Shown: positions 55,677 through 63,693 of the stretch, piece after piece
How positions within the stretch are numbered: the first letter of the stretch is position 1
Layout: the number at the start of each line of letters is the position of its first letter
DNA from: Burkholderiaceae bacterium
GTDB lineage: Bacteria; Pseudomonadota; Gammaproteobacteria; Burkholderiales; Burkholderiaceae_C
Reading direction: 5' to 3'
Assembly: GCA_030123545.1 (NCBI GenBank)
Contig: CP126124.1
Location: forward strand, 1,054,001-1,118,000
DNA: 64,000 nt
The notes under the pieces: generated by a model
What the model was told of the DNA's origin: nothing
The model's input: only the letters and a program-made list of their open reading frames with translations
Database searches by the model: none
Position numbers and translations under genes: made by a program

Positions 55677-56111
55677 TCACCGCGACTTCTGCTGGGCAAC
55701 TCCGTAGTACCGGTACCAGCTCGGACGGCGAGCGATGCGTTCGGCGATACGCTCTCGGACCAGGACAAGCGCTTGCGGCGTCGGGACATAGGTTTTGTTC
55801 AGTCTCGGGTCAGAACGATGGAGGCCGGCGGGATCGAACTTGGAATCCTCGTTGAATCCTATCTTTCGACGCCTCAATTCCAACTGCAGCAGCTCAAACC
55901 GCGCGCGCAGGTAGGCCCCCTTGTCGTAGAAGAAGCTGACGTGACCGGTGTTCAGCGTGAAAGCGGGCGGTATGCGGCGCAGGACCTCCTCCAACCCGCG
56001 CGCTGCAAGGGAGCGAGCCAGTGACCGGGGCACCATCTTGATTTCGCGAAACTCGGCAAACAGGTGCTGATCCATCAGCTCCTCGGGCGGGACGAGGTTG
56101 ATGCGTGTCAC
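55677..56111 (-). CDS. Pyrimidine dimer DNA glycosylase (T4 endonuclease V type)
   Basis: Cuts DNA at UV-induced cyclobutane pyrimidine dimers by glycosylase/AP-lyase action. 144 residues, near the T4 DenV size. MTRINLVPPEELMDQHLFAE matches the family start: catalytic Thr2 (exposed once Met is removed), Arg3, and Arg22-Glu23 in AEFREI. Also GHVSFFYDKGAYLRARFELL and RRPSWYRYYG. The GTG start at 56111 lacks a clear Shine-Dalgarno. It lies 96 bases downstream of cfa in the same direction and may be read with the lipid operon. Confidence 0.93.
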   Translation of the reverse strand: MTRINLVPPEELMDQHLFAEFREIKMVPRSLARSLAARGLEEVLRRIPPAFTLNTGHVSFFYDKGAYLRARFELLQLELRRRKIGFNEDSKFDPAGLHRSDPRLNKTYVPTPQALVLVRERIAERIARRPSWYRYYGVAQQKSR

Positions 56112-56192
56112 GGTCGAGGAGCCAATGATGCAGTCACGGCCTTGTCGCGCGAAGGCGGCGAATAGCGACGCAAGAGGCCGGTCGCGGCGTGC

Positions 56193-56207
56193 GCGGCCGT
56201 CGGCCGC
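56193..56207. terminator. GC-rich hairpin at the cfa stop
   Basis: Seven-base arms GCGGCCG/CGGCCGC around one base, immediately after the cfa stop. No T run, so read-through to the glycosylase gene is likely. Confidence 0.4.
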
Positions 56208-57503
56208 TCATACCCGGGCGGGTGGTTGCGCACTGCGCGAAGTGTCCTGCAGAACGATTTGCACGTCGCCCAGCGCTCGTTCAGCGAAGCCGCCTTCGCA
56301 ATAGCTCAGGTAGAAGTCCCACATCCGTATCAGGGGGTCGGGATAGCCGCGGGCACGGATGGACTCGGCATTGGCAAACAGCCGGCTTCGCCACGCAGCC
56401 AGAGTCATGGCGTAGTGGGGCCCGATGTCTTCCAGGTCGACGATGCGTAGCGCTGAGGCCCGTGTCACGGAGGCCGCGATCGCCCCCACGGAAGGGATGC
56501 AGCAGCCCGGAAAGATGTGGCGCTTGATGAAGTCCACCGAATCGCGCGCGGCCCGGTACTGGCGGTCGTCGATCGTGATCGCCTGCAGCAGCATCGTGCC
56601 GCCGGGTGCGAGCAGCTCGTTGCAGTGGCGAAAGAAGGTATCGAAATAGTGGTGGCCCACGGCCTCGATCATTTCGACCGATACCAGTTTGTCGTAACGG
56701 CCGCGCAGGTCGCGGTAGTCGTCGAGCCGCAGCGTGATGCGGTCCGCCAGCCCGGCCGCGTCGATGCGCTCTCGCGCCAGCGCATGCTGTTCCCGCGACA
56801 GGGTCGTGGTCGTGACGCGGCAGCCGTAGCAGCTCGCCGCATGCAGCGCGAGCGCCCCCCAGCCCGTGCCGATTTCGAGCAGGTGGTCGCTCGGTTGCAG
56901 ATCGAGCTTGCGGCAGATGCGATCGAGCTTGGCGACCTGCGCCTGTTCAAGCGTCATGTCGTCGCGCTCGAAGTAGGCGCATGAATAGGTCAGGCTCGGG
57001 TCCAGGAACAGTTCGAAGAAGTCGTTGCCGATGTCATAGTGTGCGGCGACATTGCGCCGGCTGCCGCTGCGTGTGTTGCGCGCCGCCGCGTGCAACAACC
57101 TGCGCAACGGTTCGGCCAGGCGAGACACCCCGCTGTCCAGACCGTCGAGCACGCCGCGGTTGATGAGCAGGATGCGCACCAGTGCGGTCAGATCGTCGGT
57201 CCGCCAATCGCCGGCCATGTACGACTCGCCGGCGCCGACCGAGCCGCCGAACACCGCCTCGGTGTAGAAGCGATGGTCGCGCACCTGTACCGTGCAGGAC
57301 AGCCGGCAGTGCGGCGTGATGCGGCCGAACTGGCTGCGTCGCGCCCCGTCGATCAGGGTGACGACACCGTGCTGCAGTTGCGCCAGCACGGAGTGCAGCG
57401 CCCGCTCGCCCAGCCGTTCGAACGACCGTTCCAGCGCACCCGGTGCCGAGGTCGCGCGATGCGCCGCAGCGGCGCGGTCGACTAGCGTAGTGGCTTGCTT
57501 CAT
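56208..57503 (-). CDS. cfa: Cyclopropane-fatty-acyl-phospholipid synthase
   Basis: Methylates double bonds of membrane phospholipid acyl chains with SAM. 431 residues. SAM site LLEIGTGWGALALHAASCYG, acidic/substrate region HYDIGNDFFELFLDPSLTYS, and VEMIEAVGHHYFDTFF. The ATG overlaps the DUF1365 stop (ATGA). It is last of a seven-gene operon and may make cyclopropane or methylated acyl chains under stress. Confidence 0.94.
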   Translation of the reverse strand: MKQATTLVDRAAAAHRATSAPGALERSFERLGERALHSVLAQLQHGVVTLIDGARRSQFGRITPHCRLSCTVQVRDHRFYTEAVFGGSVGAGESYMAGDWRTDDLTALVRILLINRGVLDGLDSGVSRLAEPLRRLLHAAARNTRSGSRRNVAAHYDIGNDFFELFLDPSLTYSCAYFERDDMTLEQAQVAKLDRICRKLDLQPSDHLLEIGTGWGALALHAASCYGCRVTTTTLSREQHALARERIDAAGLADRITLRLDDYRDLRGRYDKLVSVEMIEAVGHHYFDTFFRHCNELLAPGGTMLLQAITIDDRQYRAARDSVDFIKRHIFPGCCIPSVGAIAASVTRASALRIVDLEDIGPHYAMTLAAWRSRLFANAESIRARGYPDPLIRMWDFYLSYCEGGFAERALGDVQIVLQDTSRSAQPPARV

Positions 57504-58309
57504 CGGTTGGGCTCCTGATCGTTGGGGGTCGACGTGTCGGCACGAGCTGTGTTGGACGGGTGGTCGTAGACCGGCATGCGCTTGAGCCAAAGCCTCAGCG
57601 CTTCCCAATGGATCTCGGCGATGACCTGCGCAGTCATGAGCGGGAAGCCCAGCAGCGTGCCGGCCAGTGAGAAGGCGTCGATCGGGACGCGGCGCAATGC
57701 CAGCATCGCGTCGAACACGGCCTGGTCAGTCGGGTTTCCCGGCGCCGTCGGCCTTAGCTGCATGCCCACCGCAAGCCGCTCATCCGGTGGACCAAAACGC
57801 CACAGGTATTCAAGCGCCATCGGGTGAAACGGCGAAACGTGCATGGCCTTCGGGCTGCGCGCCAGCAGCCTGCGCCGCTCGCGTTCGAAGCGATGCAGGA
57901 CGTAGCAGTGCCGCTCGCCCCAGGGGGTGTTGTTCACTTCCGCGACGATGGTTTCGACCTCGCGGCCTTCCGCGTCGAAGCAGTAGTAGAAGCTCACCGG
58001 GTTGAACACGTAACCGAAATAGCGCAGGTGCGTGAGCAGACGGATCGGTCCGACGGGGCGCTCCCCCGTGCGATCGGCCACCAGTCGGCGCACCGCTTCG
58101 CCCAGTGGCAAGCCGGGGTCGCCGAGATGATCGCGCCGGTCGAAGCGGGCGAGTGCGCAGCGCGAGGTGGACCACAGCCAGCGCCCGCGGAACACCGTGT
58201 CGAGTTCGTCCAGGTCGAGATAGACCATGAAGAGCCGATAGCGAAACGCATGCGGCCGCGGCTGGTGGCGACGGTGGCTAAGCCACCCTTGATAGAGCGC
58301 GCTGTGCAT
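57500..58309 (-). CDS. DUF1365 family protein
   Basis: A 269-residue protein of DUF1365, regularly found between an FAD amine-oxidase-like protein and Cfa. Core: MHSALYQGWLSHRRHQPRPH, FNPVSFYYCFDAEGREV and VSPFHPMALEYLWRF. Function unknown; linked to modified fatty acids by context. The start lies inside the preceding gene (32-base overlap). Confidence 0.93.
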   Translation of the reverse strand: MHSALYQGWLSHRRHQPRPHAFRYRLFMVYLDLDELDTVFRGRWLWSTSRCALARFDRRDHLGDPGLPLGEAVRRLVADRTGERPVGPIRLLTHLRYFGYVFNPVSFYYCFDAEGREVETIVAEVNNTPWGERHCYVLHRFERERRRLLARSPKAMHVSPFHPMALEYLWRFGPPDERLAVGMQLRPTAPGNPTDQAVFDAMLALRRVPIDAFSLAGTLLGFPLMTAQVIAEIHWEALRLWLKRMPVYDHPSNTARADTSTPNDQEPNR

Positions 58310-59555
58310 TGGGAACCTGTTCGAAAAGACGCAGCGCAGCCAGTGCGCTGACGACCCCGTCTTCGTGGAAGCCATAGCGCCAGTACGCGCCGCAGTAATG
58401 CGTGAGTCGCACGCCGCTGATCTCGTGGTGGCGCTGCTGCGCCACCACGCCCGCCGGCGTGAACAGCGGGTGCTCGTAAACCATGCGCCGCAGGACGCGG
58501 CGAGGGTCGATACGGGCGCTGTCGTTCAGCGTGACGCAAAGGGTTTGGCGCGCGCGCAGGCCCTGCAGGATATTCATGTTGTAGGTCAACGCGAGGCCTT
58601 CACGCCGACCTGCCGGTAGGTGGTAGTTCCAGGCCGCCCAGGCGCGGCGGCGACGCGGCAGCAGCGAGGTGTCGGTATGCAGCACGGCCTCGTTGCGCTG
58701 GTAGGGTAACGCGCCGAGGACCGCACGTTCCTCGGGCGAAGGATCGGCCAGCAGCCTGAGCGCCTGGTCGGCATGGCAGGCGAGGAACACCTGGTCGAAG
58801 CGCTCGACCGACCGACCGCGCGCGCCGATCAGCACGCCGTCGGGCAGGCGGCGCACGGACTCGACCGGGCAGCGCAGCCGGATGCGGTCGCGCCAGGGCG
58901 CGACCAGGCGATCGACATAGCACGCCGAGCCGCCGCGGATCACGCGCCATGTCGGACGGTCGTGGACCGAGAGCATGCCGTGGTTGTGCAGGAAGCGCAC
59001 GAAAAACTGCGCCGGAAAATCGAATATGCGTTGCGGGTCGGTGGACCAGATCGCCGCGCCCATCGGTATCAGATAGTCGGCGACGAAGCGCTCGCCGTAG
59101 CGATGGGTCTGCAGGTAGTCGCCCAGCGTGAGATCCACCGTTGCACCCTCCAGCAGCCCGGGTGCTTCGCGGTTGAAGCGCAGGATGTCGGCGAGCATCC
59201 CGAGAAACGCCGGCCGCAGCAGGTTGCGACGCTGCGCGAACAGGCCGTTCAGCGAACTGCCGTTGTACTCGAGTTTGGAGTCGTCGTTGCGCACGGAAAA
59301 GCTCATCGAGCTGGGTTGCGACGCAACGCCCAGGTCGCCCAGCAGCGCGACGAAGTTCGGATAGGTCCGCTCGTTGAACACGATGAAGCCGGTGTCGACG
59401 TGGTGGCGCTGGCCGTCGAGTTCGATCTCGTGCGTGTGGGCGTGGCCGCCGACATGGTCGCCGGCTTCGAACACGGTCAGCGCGTGCCCCGCCGCGTGCA
59501 GGCGCTGCGCGACCACGTTGCCGGAGATACCGGTCCCGACGACGGCGACCTTCAT
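58278..59555 (-). CDS. FAD-dependent amine-oxidase-like flavoprotein
   Basis: A 425-residue flavoprotein with dinucleotide site VAVVGTGISGNVVAQRLHAA at the N-terminus, then DHVGGHAHTHE and DTGFIVFNERTYPN. Flavoproteins of this family next to DUF1365 and Cfa are implicated in fatty-acid modification in RpoE/ChrR regulons. The ATG overlaps the desaturase stop (ATGA). Reaction inferred, not shown. Confidence 0.9.
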   Translation of the reverse strand: MKVAVVGTGISGNVVAQRLHAAGHALTVFEAGDHVGGHAHTHEIELDGQRHHVDTGFIVFNERTYPNFVALLGDLGVASQPSSMSFSVRNDDSKLEYNGSSLNGLFAQRRNLLRPAFLGMLADILRFNREAPGLLEGATVDLTLGDYLQTHRYGERFVADYLIPMGAAIWSTDPQRIFDFPAQFFVRFLHNHGMLSVHDRPTWRVIRGGSACYVDRLVAPWRDRIRLRCPVESVRRLPDGVLIGARGRSVERFDQVFLACHADQALRLLADPSPEERAVLGALPYQRNEAVLHTDTSLLPRRRRAWAAWNYHLPAGRREGLALTYNMNILQGLRARQTLCVTLNDSARIDPRRVLRRMVYEHPLFTPAGVVAQQRHHEISGVRLTHYCGAYWRYGFHEDGVVSALAALRLFEQVPNAQRALSRVA

Positions 59556-60502
59556 TCGCGGCCCTTTCCGCGTCCGCCGATTCCATCGCGCACCGACCGC
59601 GGCACCGGTTTCAGGTCGCGCACGACGCCCAGCAGCGCGAGCAGCCTCAGACCGTAGTAGGTCAGGTCGAGCTCCCACCAGTAGAAGCCCTGGCGTGCCG
59701 CGGCCGGGTAATGGTGGTGATTGTTGTGCCAGCCTTCACCGAAGGTCAGCAGCGCAAGCCATGGGTTGTTGCGCGACGCATCCTGGGTCGCGTACCGGCG
59801 ACTGCCATATCGGTGCGCCAGCGAGTTGATGCTGAACGTGGCGTGGTACAGCGCGACCGTCGACACGCAAAACCCCCAGACGACGAGTTGCGCTCCGTTT
59901 GTGCCGAGGCCGGGCGCCCGGTGCGCTGCGAACGCGCCCGCGCCGTACAGCGTCGCCACCAGCAGCGCCGGCACCAATGCGTCCCAGCGGTCGAGGAAGC
60001 GCAGCTCTGGAAAACGCGCAAACCCCGGGATCAGCGCGGTGCGCGACGCAAAGTTGTCGCGCGTCATGAACCAGCCGAGATGGCTCCACGCGAAGCCATG
60101 GTGCAGGGCCGAGTGGCTGTCCTCGGGCTGGTCGGCATGCACGTGGTGGTGTCGATGGTGCGAGGCCCACCACAGCGGACCGCGCTGGGCCGCCGAAGCC
60201 CCGAGCACGGCGAACAAGAACTGCGCGAGCCGGCCCATGCGAAATGCCTTGTGCGAGAAGTAGCGATGATAGAAGGCGGTGATCGCGAACATGCGCAGCA
60301 CGTATAGCAGTACGGCCGCGGCCATTGCCGTCGCGCTGACGCCGACCCAGGGCACGAGCAGGCAGCCGGCGTGGATCGCGACGAACGGAAGTTGGCGCGC
60401 GAAATCGATGCGGCCGGGCTGGTGCGGTACCGCGCCGCCGGCTTGGCCGTCGAACCACGCGCAGATGGTGCCGGACAGCCGACCCAGGCAGGCAGGCTTC
60501 AT
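59552..60502 (-). CDS. Membrane acyl desaturase (delta-9 type)
   Basis: A 316-residue membrane desaturase. Three His boxes for the diiron centre: HRYFSH at 79-84, HHRHHH at 115-120 and HNNHHH near 260. Helices surround them. It would make unsaturated acyl chains, the substrate of the methyltransferases in the same operon. Start overlaps the DUF1295 stop (ATGA). Confidence 0.93.
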   Translation of the reverse strand: MKPACLGRLSGTICAWFDGQAGGAVPHQPGRIDFARQLPFVAIHAGCLLVPWVGVSATAMAAAVLLYVLRMFAITAFYHRYFSHKAFRMGRLAQFLFAVLGASAAQRGPLWWASHHRHHHVHADQPEDSHSALHHGFAWSHLGWFMTRDNFASRTALIPGFARFPELRFLDRWDALVPALLVATLYGAGAFAAHRAPGLGTNGAQLVVWGFCVSTVALYHATFSINSLAHRYGSRRYATQDASRNNPWLALLTFGEGWHNNHHHYPAAARQGFYWWELDLTYYGLRLLALLGVVRDLKPVPRSVRDGIGGRGKGRE

Positions 60503-61284
60503 GGACGCGGGCTCCCGGGAAAGAATGCGTTGGTCCGGCGCACGTAGTCACCGTACTCAGGGTGGCGCCCGGCCAGGTCTTTCTCGAGCAGCGCCACGCC
60601 TGACACCCTGAGAAGCAGCAGCGTCATCAGCAGCGGCGACGCCACGGTCCACCACGCGCCGGCGGCCAGCGCCACGAGCCACAACCCCCACCAGACGCAG
60701 CATTCGCCGAAGTAGTTCGGATGGCGCGAGTAGCGCCACAGGCCATAGGTCATGACCTGGCCGTTGTGCGCGGGGTCGGCCTTGAAGCGGGCGAGTTGAG
60801 CGTCGGCGGTCGTCTCGAAGGCCAGACCGAACAGGAACAGCGCGATCCCCGCGGCGTCCAGCCCGTGCCAGCCCGCGCGGCCAGCCGCCACGGCCATCAG
60901 CGGCAGCGCGACGATCCAGCCCAGCGCCGCCTGCAGCCCGAACACGAGGTACAGGCTCTTGCGCTCGAAATGAGGTTGGTTGCGCCGGCGTATCGCCTGG
61001 TAGCGCTTGTCTTCGGGCTGGCCGCGGTGGCGCCACGTGATGTAGCCGGCGAGGCGCAGCGCCCACGCGGTGGCCATCGTCAGCACCGCCGCCGCGCGCG
61101 CGCCGATCGGCGTCGACACGGCCGCGACGACGCAGGCAGGCACCAGCACGAGGAAAGCCCAGACACTGTCGACGATGCTTACATCGCGGGCGCGCAGGCT
61201 CGCCAGCCAGGTGCCGACCGCCAACAAGCCATTGGCGGCCAACCCAAGGCCGGCGGCGGCAAGCCAAGCGCGGTCCGGCGTCAT
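60499..61284 (-). CDS. DUF1295 membrane protein (steroid 5-alpha-reductase-like)
   Basis: A 261-residue membrane protein with about six helices and the C-terminal signature YGLWRYSRHPNYFGECCVWW, shared with steroid 5-alpha-reductase and isoprenylcysteine-methyltransferase-like enzymes. It could reduce a double bond in a lipid. The true start at 61284 (MTPDRAWLAAAG) is the ATG that overlaps the DUF2878 stop; a longer frame is a shadow. Confidence 0.9.
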   Translation of the reverse strand: MTPDRAWLAAAGLGLAANGLLAVGTWLASLRARDVSIVDSVWAFLVLVPACVVAAVSTPIGARAAAVLTMATAWALRLAGYITWRHRGQPEDKRYQAIRRRNQPHFERKSLYLVFGLQAALGWIVALPLMAVAAGRAGWHGLDAAGIALFLFGLAFETTADAQLARFKADPAHNGQVMTYGLWRYSRHPNYFGECCVWWGLWLVALAAGAWWTVASPLLMTLLLLRVSGVALLEKDLAGRHPEYGDYVRRTNAFFPGSPRP

Positions 61285-61841
61285 CGCCACGCTCCCCTCA
61301 GCGCCGAGGCCCGTACCGTCAGCCGCCGTGTCGACTCGATCAGCAGTGGAACGATCACGGCCCACCCGAGGGCCAGCGCCAGCATCGCCTGCCACAGATG
61401 CGGGATGCGGCAGGCACCCAGACGCTCGGCACTGGCGTAGGAGAGTGGGCCACCGATCGCGCCCAGCAGCGCGCCCAACAGCGGCCGGCCATGCAACCAC
61501 CGCAAGGGCTCGCGCAGCGTGGTCGCGAACAGGGCCCACAGCGCAAGAATCCACGGCGGCGCCCAGCCCGGCAGCGGGCCGGGCGAAGCGTATTCGACCA
61601 GTCCGACATGGGCCAGCAGACTGTCCCATGCGAAGCCGATCAGGAGTGCAGCACCGGCCAGCAAGGCATCGGCCGCGCGCACCGGGCTCAGACCCAGATG
61701 CAGTGCGACGGCGGCGACGACCGCTGCGAGGCCGATGTCCGGAACCCCTTTCGCGGCCCCGATCACGCAGGCAAACCAAGCCGCCTGAAACGCGAGCAGG
61801 TTGACCGCCAGCCGGAGTGCGCGTGAGCGAAGAACGTTCAT
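61281..61841 (-). CDS. DUF2878 membrane protein
   Basis: A 186-residue protein of six or so helices (LAVNLLAFQAAWFACVIGAA first; then ADALLAGAALLIGFAWDSLL). DUF2878 proteins occur in the same stress-lipid clusters. Function unknown. Coupled by 4-base overlaps with both neighbours. Confidence 0.9.
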   Translation of the reverse strand: MNVLRSRALRLAVNLLAFQAAWFACVIGAAKGVPDIGLAAVVAAVALHLGLSPVRAADALLAGAALLIGFAWDSLLAHVGLVEYASPGPLPGWAPPWILALWALFATTLREPLRWLHGRPLLGALLGAIGGPLSYASAERLGACRIPHLWQAMLALALGWAVIVPLLIESTRRLTVRASALRGAWR

Positions 61842-62890
61842 GCTGCCGGCCTGCGCGGCTCGAACAGATAGTGGCCGACCCACCATTGCTGGCCCCGCTC
61901 GTAGCCAAACAGCTCGGCGCAGGACAGAAAGAACAGGCGCCAGCGGGTCCACCACAGGCTCGCGTTTTCGGCACCGTAGCTCCGCTCCAGGATCGGCCAG
62001 ACCGCCGCGCGACGCCGATCCATGTTGGCGAGCCAGGCCTCGGCGGTGCGTGCGTAATGCGTTCCATCCCAGCGCCAATGCGCCAGCAGCGCCAGGTCGT
62101 CCTGAAATCGGCTCGCCAGGTCGTCGCTGGGCATCATCCCGCCGGAGAAGAAATACCGCGCCATCCAGTCGGTGTCGTCGCGATCCTCGAACGCATAGGG
62201 CGCGGCGCGGTGCACGAAGACATGCATGAAGAAGCGCCCGTCGGCTTCCAGCCAGGCTCCGAGGCGGCGGAACATCTCGGGCCAGTTGCGCAGATGCTCG
62301 AACATTTCCACCGAGACGATGCGATCGAAGCGTGCCGCCGGATCGAACCGCGCCACGTCGCAGGTCGTCACGCAAATGTTGGACAGGCCGAGATGCCGGG
62401 CCTCGGCCTCGATATGAGCGCGCTGAGAATGCGAATTCGACAGCGCTGTGATCTGGCTCCTCGGGTAGCGCTCGGCCATCCACAGCGTCAGCGAGCCCCA
62501 GCCGCAGCCCAGTTCCAGGATGCGCTGGCCATCGGCTAGGCCCGCACGCTCGCAGGTCAGGGCCAGCGCGGCTTCCTCGGCGCTGCCGAGGTCGTCGACG
62601 CCCTCCGGCCACCAGGCCGAGCTGTACTTGCGCCGCGGCCCCAGTACTTTGCCGAAAAACTCGGCCGGCAGCTCGTAGTGCTGCGCGTTTGCCTTGTCGG
62701 GCAGTGGCGCAATCGGCGCTTGCCGCATCGCGGCGACGAAGGCTTCGGTGTGCGCCGCTGCGCGCTCGGCGCGGCCGGCATCGACTTGGACCAGCCGCGC
62801 CTGCAAAAGGCGGCGGATGCCCATGCGCAGCAGCAGATCGGGGACTACACCCCGCTCGGTGCAGGCGATCGCCAAATTCGAAACGGCCAA
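61838..62890 (-). CDS. SAM-dependent lipid methyltransferase (CmaS/UfaM-like)
   Basis: A 350-residue class I methyltransferase of the mycolic-acid cyclopropane synthase family. SAM site ILELGCGWGSLTLWMAERYP, then VEMFEHLRNWPEMF and FMHVFVHRAAPYAFE. It differs from the Cfa at 56208, so the operon has two lipid methyltransferases. The TTG start at 62890 has AAGGGA upstream. First gene of the operon; the -10 of its stress promoter ends 68 bases upstream. Confidence 0.9.
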   Translation of the reverse strand: MAVSNLAIACTERGVVPDLLLRMGIRRLLQARLVQVDAGRAERAAAHTEAFVAAMRQAPIAPLPDKANAQHYELPAEFFGKVLGPRRKYSSAWWPEGVDDLGSAEEAALALTCERAGLADGQRILELGCGWGSLTLWMAERYPRSQITALSNSHSQRAHIEAEARHLGLSNICVTTCDVARFDPAARFDRIVSVEMFEHLRNWPEMFRRLGAWLEADGRFFMHVFVHRAAPYAFEDRDDTDWMARYFFSGGMMPSDDLASRFQDDLALLAHWRWDGTHYARTAEAWLANMDRRRAAVWPILERSYGAENASLWWTRWRLFFLSCAELFGYERGQQWWVGHYLFEPRRPAA

Positions 62891-62957
62891 GATGAGTCCC
62901 TTCGAGCAACTCGTTATTGCAGTCCGGCCTCCATATGGAGCACCGTCCTCTTGGGCG

Positions 62958-62986
62958 TTGTACGCAGGCTGCGGCCTGCCGGATCA
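62958..62986 (-). promoter_or_regulatory. ECF-type promoter of the lipid operon (TGATCC-N18-TACAA)
   Basis: On the minus strand TGATCC (62986-62981), an 18-base spacer, and TACAA (62962-62958). The -35 matches that of Rhodobacter sphaeroides RpoE promoters. It mirrors the sigma-gene promoter 15 bases away. Confidence 0.85.
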
Positions 62987-63001
62987 CCAGCCCGTGGCAA
63001 A

Positions 63002-63030
63002 TGATCCAACAGCGGCCAACGCACGTACAA
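63002..63030 (+). promoter_or_regulatory. ECF-type promoter of the sigma/anti-sigma operon (TGATCC-N18-TACAA)
   Basis: TGATCC (63002-63007), an 18-base spacer, TACAA (63026-63030). Same -35, spacing and -10 as the divergent lipid-operon promoter, which implies autoregulation by the encoded sigma factor. Confidence 0.85.
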
Positions 63031-63102
63031 GGGCATATGTACACCGCAAGGCAGCTGGTCGCGCCTCCACCGCGCCGGCCGGCTCGGCTATCCTGCCTGT
63101 CT

Positions 63103-63693
63103 ATGGCTGCTCCCGAGCCTGTCCGTGCATCGATGCCGACCAACGATGAACTCCAGAGCTGGATGCTGGCCGTGGCCGACGCGGGCGACCGGCAGGCCTT
63201 CGCCGCGCTGTTCAAGCATTTCTCGCCCCGGGTCAAGGGTTACCTGATGCGCTCGGGATCGTCCGCCGAACTGGCCGAGGAACTGGCGCAGGAAACCATG
63301 GTGCTGCTGTGGCGCAAGGCCGCGAGCTTCGATGCGTCGCGCGCCTGCCTGTCCACCTGGGTCTTCACGATCGCGCGCAACCTGCGCATCGACCGCCACC
63401 GCCGGCGCGTCGACGGCAGCGGCGAGGACGGCTGGGATGCGGATCAGCAGCCCGCCGACGCCCATCTCGCGCCCGACGAACTGGCGTTGGCTGCGCAACG
63501 CGAGCGCGGCGTGCGCCAGGCGCTGGCCGAGCTGCCGGCCGAGCAGGCCCTGGTGCTGCGGCTTTCGTTCTTCGAGGAACATCCGCACGCGCGGATCGCG
63601 CAGGACCTGAGCATTCCTCTGGGAACGGTCAAGTCCCGCATCCGGCTTGCGGTGACCCAGCTTCGACGCATTCTGGATCGGTTCGAACCATGA
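63103..63693 (+). CDS. ECF RNA polymerase sigma factor (RpoE/ECF11 type)
   Basis: A 196-residue ECF sigma factor. Region 2: AALFKHFSPRVKGYLMRSGS, then EELAQETMVLLWRKAASFD and STWVFTIARNLRIDRHRR. Region 4: LSFFEEHPHARIAQDLSIPL then GTVKSRIRLAVTQLRRIL. This resembles the RpoE of the RpoE/ChrR singlet-oxygen response. An ATG at 63133 (MPTNDELQ) is an alternative start. The stop overlaps the anti-sigma start (ATGA). Confidence 0.92.
   Translation: MAAPEPVRASMPTNDELQSWMLAVADAGDRQAFAALFKHFSPRVKGYLMRSGSSAELAEELAQETMVLLWRKAASFDASRACLSTWVFTIARNLRIDRHRRRVDGSGEDGWDADQQPADAHLAPDELALAAQRERGVRQALAELPAEQALVLRLSFFEEHPHARIAQDLSIPLGTVKSRIRLAVTQLRRILDRFEP

Noticed and set aside
60499..62067. 522-residue frame extending the DUF1295 gene upstream
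   Set aside because: The N-terminal half is an out-of-frame reading of DUF2878; the ATG at 61284 overlaps the DUF2878 stop as in the rest of the operon.
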